Assembly: GCA_035278025.1 (NCBI GenBank)
Contig: DATEJK010000006.1
Coordinates: 1 to 64,000 of the forward strand
Direction: 5' to 3'
DNA from: JAICWP01 sp035278025
GTDB lineage: Bacteria > Acidobacteriota > Terriglobia > Terriglobales > Acidobacteriaceae
DNA: 64,000 bases
The position numbers were made by a program, and so were the translations under genes. Each line of letters begins with the position of its first letter. Position 1 is the stretch's first letter. A model generated the notes under the pieces. That model had not been told where the DNA came from. It worked only from the letters and a program-made list of their open reading frames with translations, and ran no database searches. Shown here piece after piece: positions 16,932-25,872 of the stretch.

Positions 16932-17825
16932 ATGGCGCGAATTGTCCGCTGCGGCTTGATCCAGGCGCGCAACGTGCTCGACCCTAGCTACACGCTGGCG
17001 CAAATCAAGAAAGCGATGATCGAGAAGCACGTCAAGTTCATCGAGAAGGCGGCGCAGAAGAAAGTGCAGGTCCTGTGCCTGCAGGAGCTGTTTTACGGAC
17101 CGTATTTTTGCGCCGAGCAGAACGCGCGCTGGTATGAGCTGGCGGAGGCGGTGCCGGAGGGCCCGACGACCAAGCTGATGCGCAAACTGGCGGCCAAGCA
17201 CCACATGATATTGGTTGTTCCGGTGTACGAGCAGCCCATGCCGGGTCTCTATTTCAACACCGCGGCGGTGATTGACGCGGACGGAAGCTACCTGGGCAAG
17301 TACCGCAAACATCACATCCCGCACTGCCATCCCGGGTTTTGGGAGAAGTTTTACTTCACCCCGGGAGATCTGGGCTATCCCGTTTTCCAGACGAAACACG
17401 CGCGGGTGGGAGTGTACATCTGCTACGACCGGCACTTCCCCGAAGGCGCGCGCATTCTTGGGCTCAATGGGGCGGAGATTGTCTTCAATCCTTCTGCCAC
17501 TGTCGCCGGGCTTTCCGAGTACCTGTGGGAGCTGGAACAACCAGCGCACGCGGTGGCTAACGGGTATTTCGTGGGCGCAATCAACCGGGTAGGCGAAGAG
17601 AAGCCATGGAGTATCGGCGAATTTTATGGCAAGAGCTACTTCTGCGATCCACGCGGCAAGATTGTGGCTCAGGCCAGCCGCGATAAAGATGAACTGGTAA
17701 CCGCGGACCTGGACCTGGAGATGATCACCAAGGTGCGGCAGACCTGGCAATTCTTCCGCGACCGTCGTCCCGAAACCTACGCGCAGCTGACGTCGCAGTC
17801 GGCATTCAGCGCGGCGGCAGACTGA
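16932..17825 (+). CDS. nitrilase-superfamily amidohydrolase, probable beta-ureidopropionase
   Basis: This 297-aa protein has the complete catalytic triad of the nitrilase superfamily: Glu in LCLQELFYGPYF, Lys in KYRKHHIPH and Cys in YICYDRHFPEG. The FYGPYFCAEQ and HHIPHCHPGFWEKFYFTPG stretches resemble beta-ureidopropionase and N-carbamoyl-amino-acid hydrolases, which release CO2 and ammonia from N-carbamoyl-beta-alanine in reductive pyrimidine breakdown. ATG 16932 (MARIVRCGLIQAR) was chosen because it fits the family start and follows GAGGTG. Upstream in-frame codons lie in repeat sequence. Downstream transporter and nucleoside hydrolase genes, 11 and 6 bp apart, support a pyrimidine role. 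Confidence 0.85.
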   Translation: MARIVRCGLIQARNVLDPSYTLAQIKKAMIEKHVKFIEKAAQKKVQVLCLQELFYGPYFCAEQNARWYELAEAVPEGPTTKLMRKLAAKHHMILVVPVYEQPMPGLYFNTAAVIDADGSYLGKYRKHHIPHCHPGFWEKFYFTPGDLGYPVFQTKHARVGVYICYDRHFPEGARILGLNGAEIVFNPSATVAGLSEYLWELEQPAHAVANGYFVGAINRVGEEKPWSIGEFYGKSYFCDPRGKIVAQASRDKDELVTADLDLEMITKVRQTWQFFRDRRPETYAQLTSQSAFSAAAD

Positions 17826-17836
17826 GAGCTTCCGCC

Positions 17837-19270
17837 ATGGCCGCCACCCCGTCTTCCACGGCACAAGCGCGCGTCGCCGGCAGTTCGCTCTACAACCCTG
17901 ACCTGGCGCCGGTTTCCGCCGAACGCCGCACGTGGGGCACCTACAACTTCGCCGCCCTTTGGATCTCGATGTCGGTGAACATCCTGACCTACATGCTGGC
18001 GGCCAGCCTGATCCAGGGAGGAATGGACTGGAAACAGGCTCTGGCCACGGTGTTCGTGGGCAACTGCATTGTGCTGGCGCCGATGCTGCTGAATTCACAC
18101 CCAGGCGCACGCTACGGCATTCCGTTTCCGATATTGGCGCGGGCGTCGTTCGGGGTGCTGGGAGCAAATGTGGCGGCTTTGCTGCGCGCCATCGTGGCCT
18201 GCGGCTGGTTTGGTATTCAGACCTGGATTGGCGGCGAAGCCATCAACACTCTGGTGGCCACGCTGTGGCCGCAGTGGAGGCAGGTGACGCTGGGGCCGTG
18301 GCTGTGCTTCTTTCTGTTCTGGCTGGTCAACCTGGTGGTGATCATAAAGGGCGTGGAGTGGATCCGGGCGCTGCAGAGTTTCAGTGCGCCGGTGCTGATC
18401 GGGGTTGGATTGCTGCTGCTGGCGTGGGCGTATCGTGCCGCGCACGGCTTCGGGCCGATGCTGGCCGCGCCCTCGAAGTTCGCGAATTTCCCCGACTTTC
18501 TGAAATTTTTTGTGCCGGCGCTGAATGGAACCGTGGGTTTCTGGGCCACGCTTTCGCTGAATATCCCCGACTTCACCCGTTTCTCGCGCAGTGTGCGGCA
18601 GCAGGCGGTGGGCCAGGCGGTGGCGCTGCCCACCACCATGGCGCTGTATTCGTTTATCGGGATTGCCGTGACTTCGGCGACAGTGGTTATTTACGGCAGC
18701 GCCATCTGGGACCCGGTACAGTTGCTGAGCCGCTTTCATTCTCCGTTCGCGGTAGTAATCGCCCTACTGGCCATTCTGCTGGCCACACTGAACGTGAACA
18801 TCGGGGCCAACGTGGTCTCGCCGGCCAACGACTTTTCCAACCTGCGGCCGCGGCTGATCAGCTTCCGCACGGGCGGCATCATCACCTGCTTCGCGGGCGT
18901 GGCCATGATGCCCTGGAAGCTGCTGGCCAACTACAAGACATTTATTCTGGGGTGGCTGGGCGGATATGCCGCCCTGCTGGGACCGCTGGCGGGCATTCTG
19001 ATCTGCGACTACTACCTGATTCGGAGACGCTCCCTGGTGGTGGATGACCTTTATCTGCGCGGCGGCGCCTACGAGTACTCCGGGGGCGTGAACTGGCGGG
19101 CGGTGGCGGCGCTGGCCATGGGGGCGGGAGTGGCACTGTCTGGCCTGATAATTCCACAGTTGCGTTTTTTGTACGACTACTCATGGTTTGCCGGATTCGT
19201 GATTGCCTTCGCTGCGTATTACGCCCTGATGCAGCTCTCCGGCGCCGGCCAACGTGCGGCAGAGGCCTGA
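17837..19270 (+). CDS. NCS1-family nucleobase/hydantoin/allantoin:cation symporter
   Basis: This 477-aa integral membrane protein has about 12 hydrophobic segments and the NCS1 layout. The N-terminal SLYNPDLAPVSAERRTWGTYNFAALWISMSVN and the conserved GARYGIPFPILARASFG and WFGIQTWIGGEA segments are diagnostic for this family. It imports nucleobases or related ureides with H+ or Na+. It lies between an amidohydrolase and a nucleoside hydrolase, so uracil, dihydrouracil, or a nucleoside/hydantoin is the likely cargo. Confidence 0.9.
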   Translation: MAATPSSTAQARVAGSSLYNPDLAPVSAERRTWGTYNFAALWISMSVNILTYMLAASLIQGGMDWKQALATVFVGNCIVLAPMLLNSHPGARYGIPFPILARASFGVLGANVAALLRAIVACGWFGIQTWIGGEAINTLVATLWPQWRQVTLGPWLCFFLFWLVNLVVIIKGVEWIRALQSFSAPVLIGVGLLLLAWAYRAAHGFGPMLAAPSKFANFPDFLKFFVPALNGTVGFWATLSLNIPDFTRFSRSVRQQAVGQAVALPTTMALYSFIGIAVTSATVVIYGSAIWDPVQLLSRFHSPFAVVIALLAILLATLNVNIGANVVSPANDFSNLRPRLISFRTGGIITCFAGVAMMPWKLLANYKTFILGWLGGYAALLGPLAGILICDYYLIRRRSLVVDDLYLRGGAYEYSGGVNWRAVAALAMGAGVALSGLIIPQLRFLYDYSWFAGFVIAFAAYYALMQLSGAGQRAAEA

Positions 19271-19276
19271 ACCCGC

Positions 19277-20242
19277 ATGGCGCGCCCCTTCCTGATTGAC
19301 ACCGACACTGCTTCCGACGATGCCGTAGCGCTCATCATGGCGCTACGCGCCCCCGACGTCCAGGTGGTCGCCATCACCACGGTGGCGGGCAACGTGGGGG
19401 TGCAGCAGTCCACGCGCAATGCGCTGTTCACGGTGGGACTCTGCGGGGCCCATGTTCCGGTTTATGCAGGCGCAGATAAGCCGCTGCTTCGCCCTTATCA
19501 GAATGCGACCTGGTTCCACGGGCGAGACGGCCTGGGAGACCACAACTATCCGGCTCCCCGCCAGGCGCCCGAAGCGATGTACGCCGCCGATGCCATCATT
19601 GCGGCGGCCGAGAAGTATCCCGGCCTGACGCTGGTCACCCTGGCGCCGCTCACCAATGTTGCGCTGGCCCTGGCCAAGCGGCCGGACATCGCCGCAAAGG
19701 TGGGCCGCTGCGTGATCATGGGCGGGGCGCCCTGCTGCGAAGGCAACGTAACTCCCGCCGCGGAGTACAACATCTGGGTGGATCCGGAGGCGGCGCGCAT
19801 CGTCTTCCGCAGCGGCCTCCCCATTGAATTGATCGGCTGGCAGCTCTCCCGCGGAGAAGCGGTGGTGAAGGAAAGCGATATTGCGCGGCTGCAGGGATTC
19901 AACACCCAAGTGGCCCGCTTCGCCATCGAGTGCAACAGCCAGGCGCGGCAGGCTTACAAGATACAGACGGGAGAGGACGGTATCTCGCTGCCTGACCCGG
20001 TCGCCATGTGCGTTGCCCTAGACCCCAGCGTGGGGACGGAGTGGAGTCCGCACTATGTGGATATCGAGACGCAGAGCGAGCTGACCCGCGGAATGACGGT
20101 GGTGGACCGGCTTAACGTGGCCGGCGACGAGCGCAATCAGGCGGTCTGGGCTCCCTGGCTGGACAAAAAGCACAAGGCCAAAGTGTGCTGGGCCATTGAT
20201 ACGGGAAGATGGAAACAGGCTCTGTTTTCCGCGCTGCAGTAA
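19277..20242 (+). CDS. inosine-uridine-type nucleoside hydrolase
   Basis: This 321-aa protein has the calcium-binding signature DTDTASDDAVAL at the N-terminus that defines the nucleoside hydrolase family. Other landmarks are GLGDHNYP, VTLAPLTNVALAL, GGAPCCEGNVTPAAEYNIWVDPEAA and the late DPVAMCVALDP. It cleaves the N-glycosidic bond of ribonucleosides to base and ribose. The starting ATG is 6 bp after the transporter stop codon, so the three genes are one operon. Base preference (pyrimidine or purine) cannot be read from the sequence. Confidence 0.9.
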   Translation: MARPFLIDTDTASDDAVALIMALRAPDVQVVAITTVAGNVGVQQSTRNALFTVGLCGAHVPVYAGADKPLLRPYQNATWFHGRDGLGDHNYPAPRQAPEAMYAADAIIAAAEKYPGLTLVTLAPLTNVALALAKRPDIAAKVGRCVIMGGAPCCEGNVTPAAEYNIWVDPEAARIVFRSGLPIELIGWQLSRGEAVVKESDIARLQGFNTQVARFAIECNSQARQAYKIQTGEDGISLPDPVAMCVALDPSVGTEWSPHYVDIETQSELTRGMTVVDRLNVAGDERNQAVWAPWLDKKHKAKVCWAIDTGRWKQALFSALQ

Positions 20243-20297
20243 GTTTGGGAGCTTTTGCGCCTCAAGGCAGCTGCGGAATACATTCGGCTTTGCTCGT

Positions 20298-20415
20298 GCG
20301 GGATTGTGAATGATGAAGCTTAATCCCGCTGCACGGCCGCGGTGCGAGCTCCCCGGTTGTAGTGTCCTAGTTACAGAACTTAACCGATTCGGGCCCGGGG
20401 GCGACCCCTCCCGGG
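20298..20415. terminator. hairpins between convergent genes
   Basis: Between the nucleoside hydrolase and the convergent flavoprotein gene there is an 8-bp inverted repeat, GCGGGATT (20298-20305) with AATCCCGC (20322-20329), and a second stem CCCGGG at 20394-20399 and 20410-20415. No clear U-tract follows on either strand, so assignment as terminators rests mostly on position. The word 'tgtagtgtcctagttac' near 20358-20374 is not repeated elsewhere in the window. Confidence 0.3.
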
Positions 20416-20464
20416 ACAGCGGGAAAAAGGACCGAAAAGCTAACTACCGCGTGGGTTTCCTGAA

Positions 20465-22357
20465 TTACTCGGTCAAGACTTGATCGCAGATTTGACTGAT
20501 GGCCCGGTGCGCCTCCTTAATTGCCGTCCTATGATCGGGCGCCCCGGAAAGGTCGGTATTGGCGAAGGCAATTCGTCCGAAGGGAGCGGAGCGAAGCACA
20601 TCGCGCGGGGCAGGGCTTCCATCCTTGCCGAAAAAGAACCCCGGTTGCGGACTCACGTAGGCGTGACCCCAGCGGTTGAGCACGATTCCGGCGATGTCCC
20701 GGCTGGGGTCAAATCCAGACGAGGAAAACATTTCCGCCAATTGCTGCCGGATTTTTCGCTCATATTCACGAAAGGAAGTGGAGAGCAGTTGCGCCCGCCC
20801 CTGGTTGCCCTGTTGCTGCAGGGGGAGGCCGGGATGAGGAAAAAGCACTTTCAGGGTGAGAACGACCGGCGAATCTGGTCCGATCGTCTTATTATCGGTC
20901 GAGAACGTGGGAACCTTGCGAACGGCTGTAAAGCTGCCCAGGCCCTCAAACCACTGGCAGGCGGAGATTCCCAATTTGTAGAGGAACCGCCAATTTCGGA
21001 CGGCTACGTTCGCCATCATGCAAGGGGAACGATAAAACTGGTCATACGCCTGGCGCTGGAGCGAGGGGAGATCGCGCACCACAAGCTTCGACGTCCAGCA
21101 GCCTCCGGCCATTACCGCCGAGCGCGCCTTGAGACGATAAACGTTGCCGTCCCGCGTGTAAGCGATGTTGACGAAATTGGAGGTAGCGGGATTGCCCTCG
21201 TGCTCCACCCAGACTACGGTGCTATTCAGGCGTATCCGGGCCGGCTGGCCAGGCCGGTCCAGGGCAGCGAAGTTGATCTTGTTGCGACAGACCGCCTCCA
21301 GAGTTCGCGGACCGGCGATGGCCTGCGGAATCAGAGTTTTGACCATCTGCCGCCCAATTCCGGCATTGCCTCCGGGAAAGGAGTGATTGACGTCGTTCAA
21401 GGGATGTTCAGCGTCAAAGGCATAGAGGCAATAAGCCGAAAGTACATCCGGCCCGGCGCCGAACCCACCCCCCTCGTCGGCGAGAAAGCTCTGAATGGTT
21501 GGGACGCTTAGCCCGTAAGTCTCGGTCAAATAATCCTGGATAGTCACGCTGTCCAACCGGCGCGACTTCTCGTCCCCCGGATACTCAAAAGGCAAGCCTT
21601 GCCTGGACTGGCCCTGATATTTGAGGAGTTCAGCACGGGTTGCAGCCGAGATGGGCGCCCCCTGCAGTTTCTTTCCCCAGGGATCAATCAACCACATTCC
21701 GGGCTGCTGGCCGAACTTGGCTCCGAAATAGAAACCTACGGGGGGTCTCATATCCTCGAAGCTCGTTCCCAGGGGAACCTGGGGAGAGGAACTGTTCCAG
21801 GATTGATAGCGAAACGCACGCAAGTCGAGGCCAATCAAATCGTAGAACCTGGCGATAAAACTGTGCGGATAAGGAACCTGGAAGTGGTCGGAGCCCTGAG
21901 GTCCCATAATGCGCTGTCCATCCACAACGAATTCGTTCCGCTTGGCTTCCCCGCCGAAGATGGGGTGGTTTTCCAGCACCAGGCACTTCCGGCCCGGACC
22001 GGCATACTTCTGGAAAAGCAGCGCCGCCGCCAACCCGCTGATGCCGCCGCCCACAATTACGCAGTCGAAGACTTCTCCGGTGTCAATCGTGTCACCAGGC
22101 AAAGAATCAAACACCCGGTTGCGGATTTGGTGGCCGGCGGTCATCACTTCGAAGGTGTTTCCATTGGCGCCGGCGTAATCTCCCACACCGCTGTAGCCCG
22201 TCCAGTCCTCCCGATTCAGAAACTGTCTGGGGGTCAGAGGCGCAAGCAGCAAACCGCCCGCCGCCAGCAAAGTCGAATTCAAGAAATCACGCCGACAAAT
22301 CCGCCGGTCCATGCCGAGAGACTTGTCGTGCTTGTCGCTTTCCTCTGAGAAAGACAT
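20465..22357 (-). CDS. Tat-exported FAD protein, spermidine dehydrogenase-like
   Basis: This 630-aa protein has a Tat signal (ICRRDFLNSTLLAAGGLLLAP) in the context SLGMDRRICRRDFLN, which closely resembles the N-terminus of Pseudomonas spermidine dehydrogenase. The FAD-binding motif is DCVIVGGGISGLAAALLF, followed by NHPIFGGEAKRNEF. Family members oxidise spermidine in the periplasm. Substrate here is unproven. ATG 22357 follows GGAGG by 9 bases; the longer frame upstream has no such site and would bury the Tat motif. It lies 166 bp downstream of the Tat paralogue pair on the same strand. Confidence 0.75.
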   Translation of the reverse strand: MSFSEESDKHDKSLGMDRRICRRDFLNSTLLAAGGLLLAPLTPRQFLNREDWTGYSGVGDYAGANGNTFEVMTAGHQIRNRVFDSLPGDTIDTGEVFDCVIVGGGISGLAAALLFQKYAGPGRKCLVLENHPIFGGEAKRNEFVVDGQRIMGPQGSDHFQVPYPHSFIARFYDLIGLDLRAFRYQSWNSSSPQVPLGTSFEDMRPPVGFYFGAKFGQQPGMWLIDPWGKKLQGAPISAATRAELLKYQGQSRQGLPFEYPGDEKSRRLDSVTIQDYLTETYGLSVPTIQSFLADEGGGFGAGPDVLSAYCLYAFDAEHPLNDVNHSFPGGNAGIGRQMVKTLIPQAIAGPRTLEAVCRNKINFAALDRPGQPARIRLNSTVVWVEHEGNPATSNFVNIAYTRDGNVYRLKARSAVMAGGCWTSKLVVRDLPSLQRQAYDQFYRSPCMMANVAVRNWRFLYKLGISACQWFEGLGSFTAVRKVPTFSTDNKTIGPDSPVVLTLKVLFPHPGLPLQQQGNQGRAQLLSTSFREYERKIRQQLAEMFSSSGFDPSRDIAGIVLNRWGHAYVSPQPGFFFGKDGSPAPRDVLRSAPFGRIAFANTDLSGAPDHRTAIKEAHRAISQICDQVLTE

Positions 22358-22523
22358 AATCACTCGCCTCCAAGCTGCAGCCAGGTTCGGCGCGCTTCCG
22401 CATTGCACTTGCCGGGCTAGTTGCACACCGCGGCACGCATGATACTGCGATTCCAGCATTTGTCTGAATCGCCGCGCGGAAACAACTCAAGCCAAGGCCA
22501 GACCGGATTTCGGATGGGGGTGC

Positions 22524-24191
22524 TTATACTCCCTTTCTCCAGTTGGCGTCACTGCCTTTCTTCAGACGAATGGTCAGGGAACCATCAGGATTGGTTGGCT
22601 GGTGACAGGCCCAGCGCACCGGGCGCCGTACTCCCTTGGTCTCCAGTTCCGCCCGCAAGCGGATCTGCTGGCCATCCATGCCCTGGGGAAGAATGATGGA
22701 AGCCTGCCGAACCTGCCCGGCCAGCGGCTGGCCCGCGTCGAGATTGCCTCCCACTCTAACTCGCCCATCGAGGCTTTCGGCGTAAATGCCCAAGATGCCG
22801 GGCACTCCCGCCACACCATCATTGGCAACCCCTAAAATCAATTCCATGGTGCCATAACGCTTGCGTTGCCAGATCCAGGAAGGCCGAACACGATAGCCGA
22901 GCCGCTGCTCCATGGCCTGCAGCGATTGCGGAAATTTCTCGTAATAGCGTCTGACATTATCGGCCTCGGTCCAAAGGCCAAAATAATTCGTGCCAATATC
23001 GAGGGCGTGGAAGCCCGCAACCTCGCGCTCGGGCCGGTCCATGGGGCCGCCGCTGCGGTGAGGGTAGTCGTCAGTGGATTGCGCCTCATCGTCATTGCCC
23101 ATGAAGGAAAGAGCGGTGGCCGGCAGCTTGGCGAAGCAGGCTTGCTCCTCGGCCTTGTACTCGGGCAGGACATAATGGCGATTTCCGCCGTCCTCTATGA
23201 TGGTGGCCAGCCAGCCGGGCCGGTGCGCCAGTTCTTCGATCTGGATGGGCTCGTCCATGATGAGACTGTCGGAGCGCAGCCAGCAGCCGGCGCGCACCGC
23301 CATATCCTGCACCTGGCGGTTACCGACCCGGCTTATGTCGGGCTCGGTGTTGACCGCAAGCGGCGTTTTCTTCCAGGCATCCAGCTGCAACTGGGTCATG
23401 TGGACAAACGTTTTCTCGGCGGTGGGGTAGTCGGGGAATGGATTGGGCAAATCATTGGTGTGCCCCTCGCCCCAGAAGCCATACATCATCAGATCCATGT
23501 ATTCCATGAGCGGATCGCTATCGAAGCGCGCGGCCAGAAGATCATTCAGCTCGGCGAACGCCTTCTGAAACTCTGGGGAATCGTATCGCGGCTCATAGAA
23601 ATCAAAATCTTCCTGGCGCTCCCTTGATTTCCGGCCGATGCTGACGACCGGAACCTTACCCCGCAGAAAATCCGGCATGGATAGCTTTTGCGGCTGAAGG
23701 TTGGGGCTGGAGAGCTGGATGCGGAATGCCACGCGCAGATTGTGCCGCTTGGCGGCGTCGAGGGTGGCGGCCCAAACCGGAGACAGATTGAGCCGGCCCG
23801 GGGCTGACTGTACATCCCTCCAATCGCAGCGGATGTACAACACGTCCACAAAGGGCAGGCTGGCCATTTTCTCCACGCTCTGCTCGAGCGTTTCCCGTCC
23901 ACACATCGCACCCAGGGCCGGCCCGTTTTCTTCCCAGGTGTAACCCACCAACCCGGTGCCGAAATTTCGCACGTGCTGGGTGGACGGCTGGGTGGCGAAG
24001 ATGGTGAACCAGCCTTCATCCTGCTCGATGCCAAATGGCCCCTGATTCAACCGGTTGGTCACTTGCGGTCCTGAACCGAAGTCGTAGCCTTGCCAGCGAT
24101 GGTCGGGCACGTCTGCCCATAGCCGTCCGGAGGCGAGCGCGCCGGTTCCGGTTAGCAGTGCGCCGAATTTGACGAAGTCGCGGCGTCGCAT
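22524..24191 (-). CDS. Tat-signal protein, paralogue 1 (TIM-barrel plus beta-sandwich, unknown role)
   Basis: This 555-aa protein has a Tat signal MRRRDFVKFGALLTGTGALASG. The middle of the protein looks like a glycoside-hydrolase-type alpha/beta barrel (LPFVDVLYIRCDWRDVQ, YMDLMMYGFWGEGHTNDLPNPFPDYPTAEKT). The C-terminal 110 residues look like a beta-sandwich (ELILGVANDGVAGVPGILGIYAE ... VRRPVRWACHQPTNPDGSLTIRL). A DUF4832-like end is possible, but I cannot test it. It shares its whole layout with the next gene. The start has GGGGAGG upstream. The natural substrate is unknown; carbohydrate is a guess. Confidence 0.65.
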   Translation of the reverse strand: MRRRDFVKFGALLTGTGALASGRLWADVPDHRWQGYDFGSGPQVTNRLNQGPFGIEQDEGWFTIFATQPSTQHVRNFGTGLVGYTWEENGPALGAMCGRETLEQSVEKMASLPFVDVLYIRCDWRDVQSAPGRLNLSPVWAATLDAAKRHNLRVAFRIQLSSPNLQPQKLSMPDFLRGKVPVVSIGRKSRERQEDFDFYEPRYDSPEFQKAFAELNDLLAARFDSDPLMEYMDLMMYGFWGEGHTNDLPNPFPDYPTAEKTFVHMTQLQLDAWKKTPLAVNTEPDISRVGNRQVQDMAVRAGCWLRSDSLIMDEPIQIEELAHRPGWLATIIEDGGNRHYVLPEYKAEEQACFAKLPATALSFMGNDDEAQSTDDYPHRSGGPMDRPEREVAGFHALDIGTNYFGLWTEADNVRRYYEKFPQSLQAMEQRLGYRVRPSWIWQRKRYGTMELILGVANDGVAGVPGILGIYAESLDGRVRVGGNLDAGQPLAGQVRQASIILPQGMDGQQIRLRAELETKGVRRPVRWACHQPTNPDGSLTIRLKKGSDANWRKGV

Positions 24192-24268
24192 TCCGTAGTC
24201 CTCCCCTGCTTGTCATTGATCTTTGTACAGCGCCAGTTTCGGTCTAAAGCGCGAGATTGCCGCAGCCT

Positions 24269-25846
24269 TCAAGAAGCGTGGCGGCCGTTGGCGCGCAGCG
24301 AGAGCGTGCCATCCTCATTCAGTTTCTGGTGGCACGCCCAGCGCACCGGATAGCGGATGCCCTTCACTTCAAGTTCCGCCTTCAGTCGCAACCCCTGCCA
24401 CCTCGTGCCTTTTGGCAGCACGAACTGAGCCTGCCGAATCTTGCCCGGCAACGGGTAGCCGGGGTCCAGGCAGCCGGTATAAAGGGGCTTTCCATCTTCG
24501 CTCTCTACGCTCACGCGCAGCACTCCGGGAACTCCGGCGATCCCGTCGTTGGCAAACCCGACAATAAGCCCCAGGTAGCCGTTATCTTCATAGCTCCAGA
24601 TCATCGAGGGACGCACCCGGTATCCGATCCGGCGGTTGATGCGGTCGAACCAGGCAGGAAAGGCGCGATAATAGGCCATCAGATTGGCGGCGCTGATATC
24701 GTGGAAGTTCCAGAGCGACCAGTAATTTGCCCCCACATCCATCACGTGCACGATGATGTCGTCGGTCGGCGATATGCCTTCGCTGAGGGTAAGAGTATTC
24801 GGAGGTTTGCCTGGAAAGCCCTGCTCGATCATCACCGCAACCCAGGGTGGGCGATTGCTCAGGGCCTCGATCTGCTCGTTCTCAATGAAAATGGTGTCGC
24901 TGCGAATCCAGTTATTGCTGCGCACCGTGCGGTCCAGGACCTCGGAGTTGCCCACGCGGCTGTAATCGGGCTGGGTATTGGTAAGCAGCGGCGTCCTGGT
25001 GAAGTGCTCCTGCTGGACCTCCCACATCTCGACCCAGGTGCGTTCGGCGGTCGGGTAATCGGGAAACGGATTGTTGCGGAAGGGCCAGGTGTGCCCCTCG
25101 CCCCAGAAGCCATACAGGAAGGTATCAATGAATTCAATGGAGGAATTGCCGTTGAATTCCGCCGCCATCTCCCCGATCAGTTCCTTGAACGCCTGCTGAA
25201 AAAAAGGATGGTCGAACCGAGGCTGATAACGCGAAAACGGGTTCTTCAGGAAGCGTTCGCCTTGCGCGGCCGATTCCTTCGGGTCCATAACCAGGTCAAC
25301 CGTGGGCACCTTTTGGAGGACGAAATCCGGGAGGGCCGGAGCATTGCGGTAGTCGGGCGCGCTCATCTGAATGCGCATGCCGATCTGCTTGTCGTTTTTC
25401 TTAGCGAGATCGAAAACCAGCTTCAGATAATCGGGAAGCTGCAGGCGTCCCGGCCGGGGCTGAATTTCCCGCCAGGTTGGGCGAATATAAAGCTTTTGCC
25501 CGAGGGGAAATCGAATCAGATCCTCGATGGCCTGCGGAATGTTGTCGGACTTGATCTCGTCGGTGCCCATATCCGCGGTAATGTAGGTAACCAGCCCCTT
25601 GCCATAGCCGGGTACAACCTCTTCGGAAGGCGTGGTGGTCATGACCACTTCATCGCTGGGAATGATGGCGTCCGGCGGATATTGCGGGAAGGGGCCTTGA
25701 TTCAGGCGGTCAGTGACGGGCGGACCGGAGCCGAAGTCGTATTTGCCCCAGTTATGGGCTGGGACCAGCCCATGCGCGCTCTTCTCTCCCAGTTGCGCGA
25801 CAGCAGCAAGCGCAACCGTATTTCTCAGAAATTCTCTGCGGCGCAT
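24269..25846 (-). CDS. Tat-signal protein, paralogue 2
   Basis: This 525-aa paralogue of the preceding entry is separated from it by 77 bp. Shared blocks include YDFGSGPxVTxRLNQGPF just after the signal, YGFWGEGHTxxxxNPFPDYPTAE in the barrel, and the C-terminal GVPGxL, RxPVRWACHQ and DGTLSxR. The N-terminus MRRREFLRNTVALAAVAQLG carries the Tat RR motif with a short hydrophobic stretch. A GGGGAG site precedes ATG 25846. Tandem duplication is the simplest explanation. Divergence is large enough that the two copies probably differ in substrate. Confidence 0.65.
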   Translation of the reverse strand: MRRREFLRNTVALAAVAQLGEKSAHGLVPAHNWGKYDFGSGPPVTDRLNQGPFPQYPPDAIIPSDEVVMTTTPSEEVVPGYGKGLVTYITADMGTDEIKSDNIPQAIEDLIRFPLGQKLYIRPTWREIQPRPGRLQLPDYLKLVFDLAKKNDKQIGMRIQMSAPDYRNAPALPDFVLQKVPTVDLVMDPKESAAQGERFLKNPFSRYQPRFDHPFFQQAFKELIGEMAAEFNGNSSIEFIDTFLYGFWGEGHTWPFRNNPFPDYPTAERTWVEMWEVQQEHFTRTPLLTNTQPDYSRVGNSEVLDRTVRSNNWIRSDTIFIENEQIEALSNRPPWVAVMIEQGFPGKPPNTLTLSEGISPTDDIIVHVMDVGANYWSLWNFHDISAANLMAYYRAFPAWFDRINRRIGYRVRPSMIWSYEDNGYLGLIVGFANDGIAGVPGVLRVSVESEDGKPLYTGCLDPGYPLPGKIRQAQFVLPKGTRWQGLRLKAELEVKGIRYPVRWACHQKLNEDGTLSLRANGRHAS

Positions 25847-25872
25847 GAGAGTCGCTCCCCTCGAGCTCCGGG

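Noticed and set aside
16851..18167. A 438-codon minus-strand frame opposite the amidohydrolase gene
   Set aside because: It mirrors a clear nitrilase-family gene on the plus strand and shows no motif of its own.
20358..20374. Word 'tgtagtgtcctagttac' as an insertion-sequence end
   Set aside because: No matching inverted end, target duplication or transposase was found nearby.
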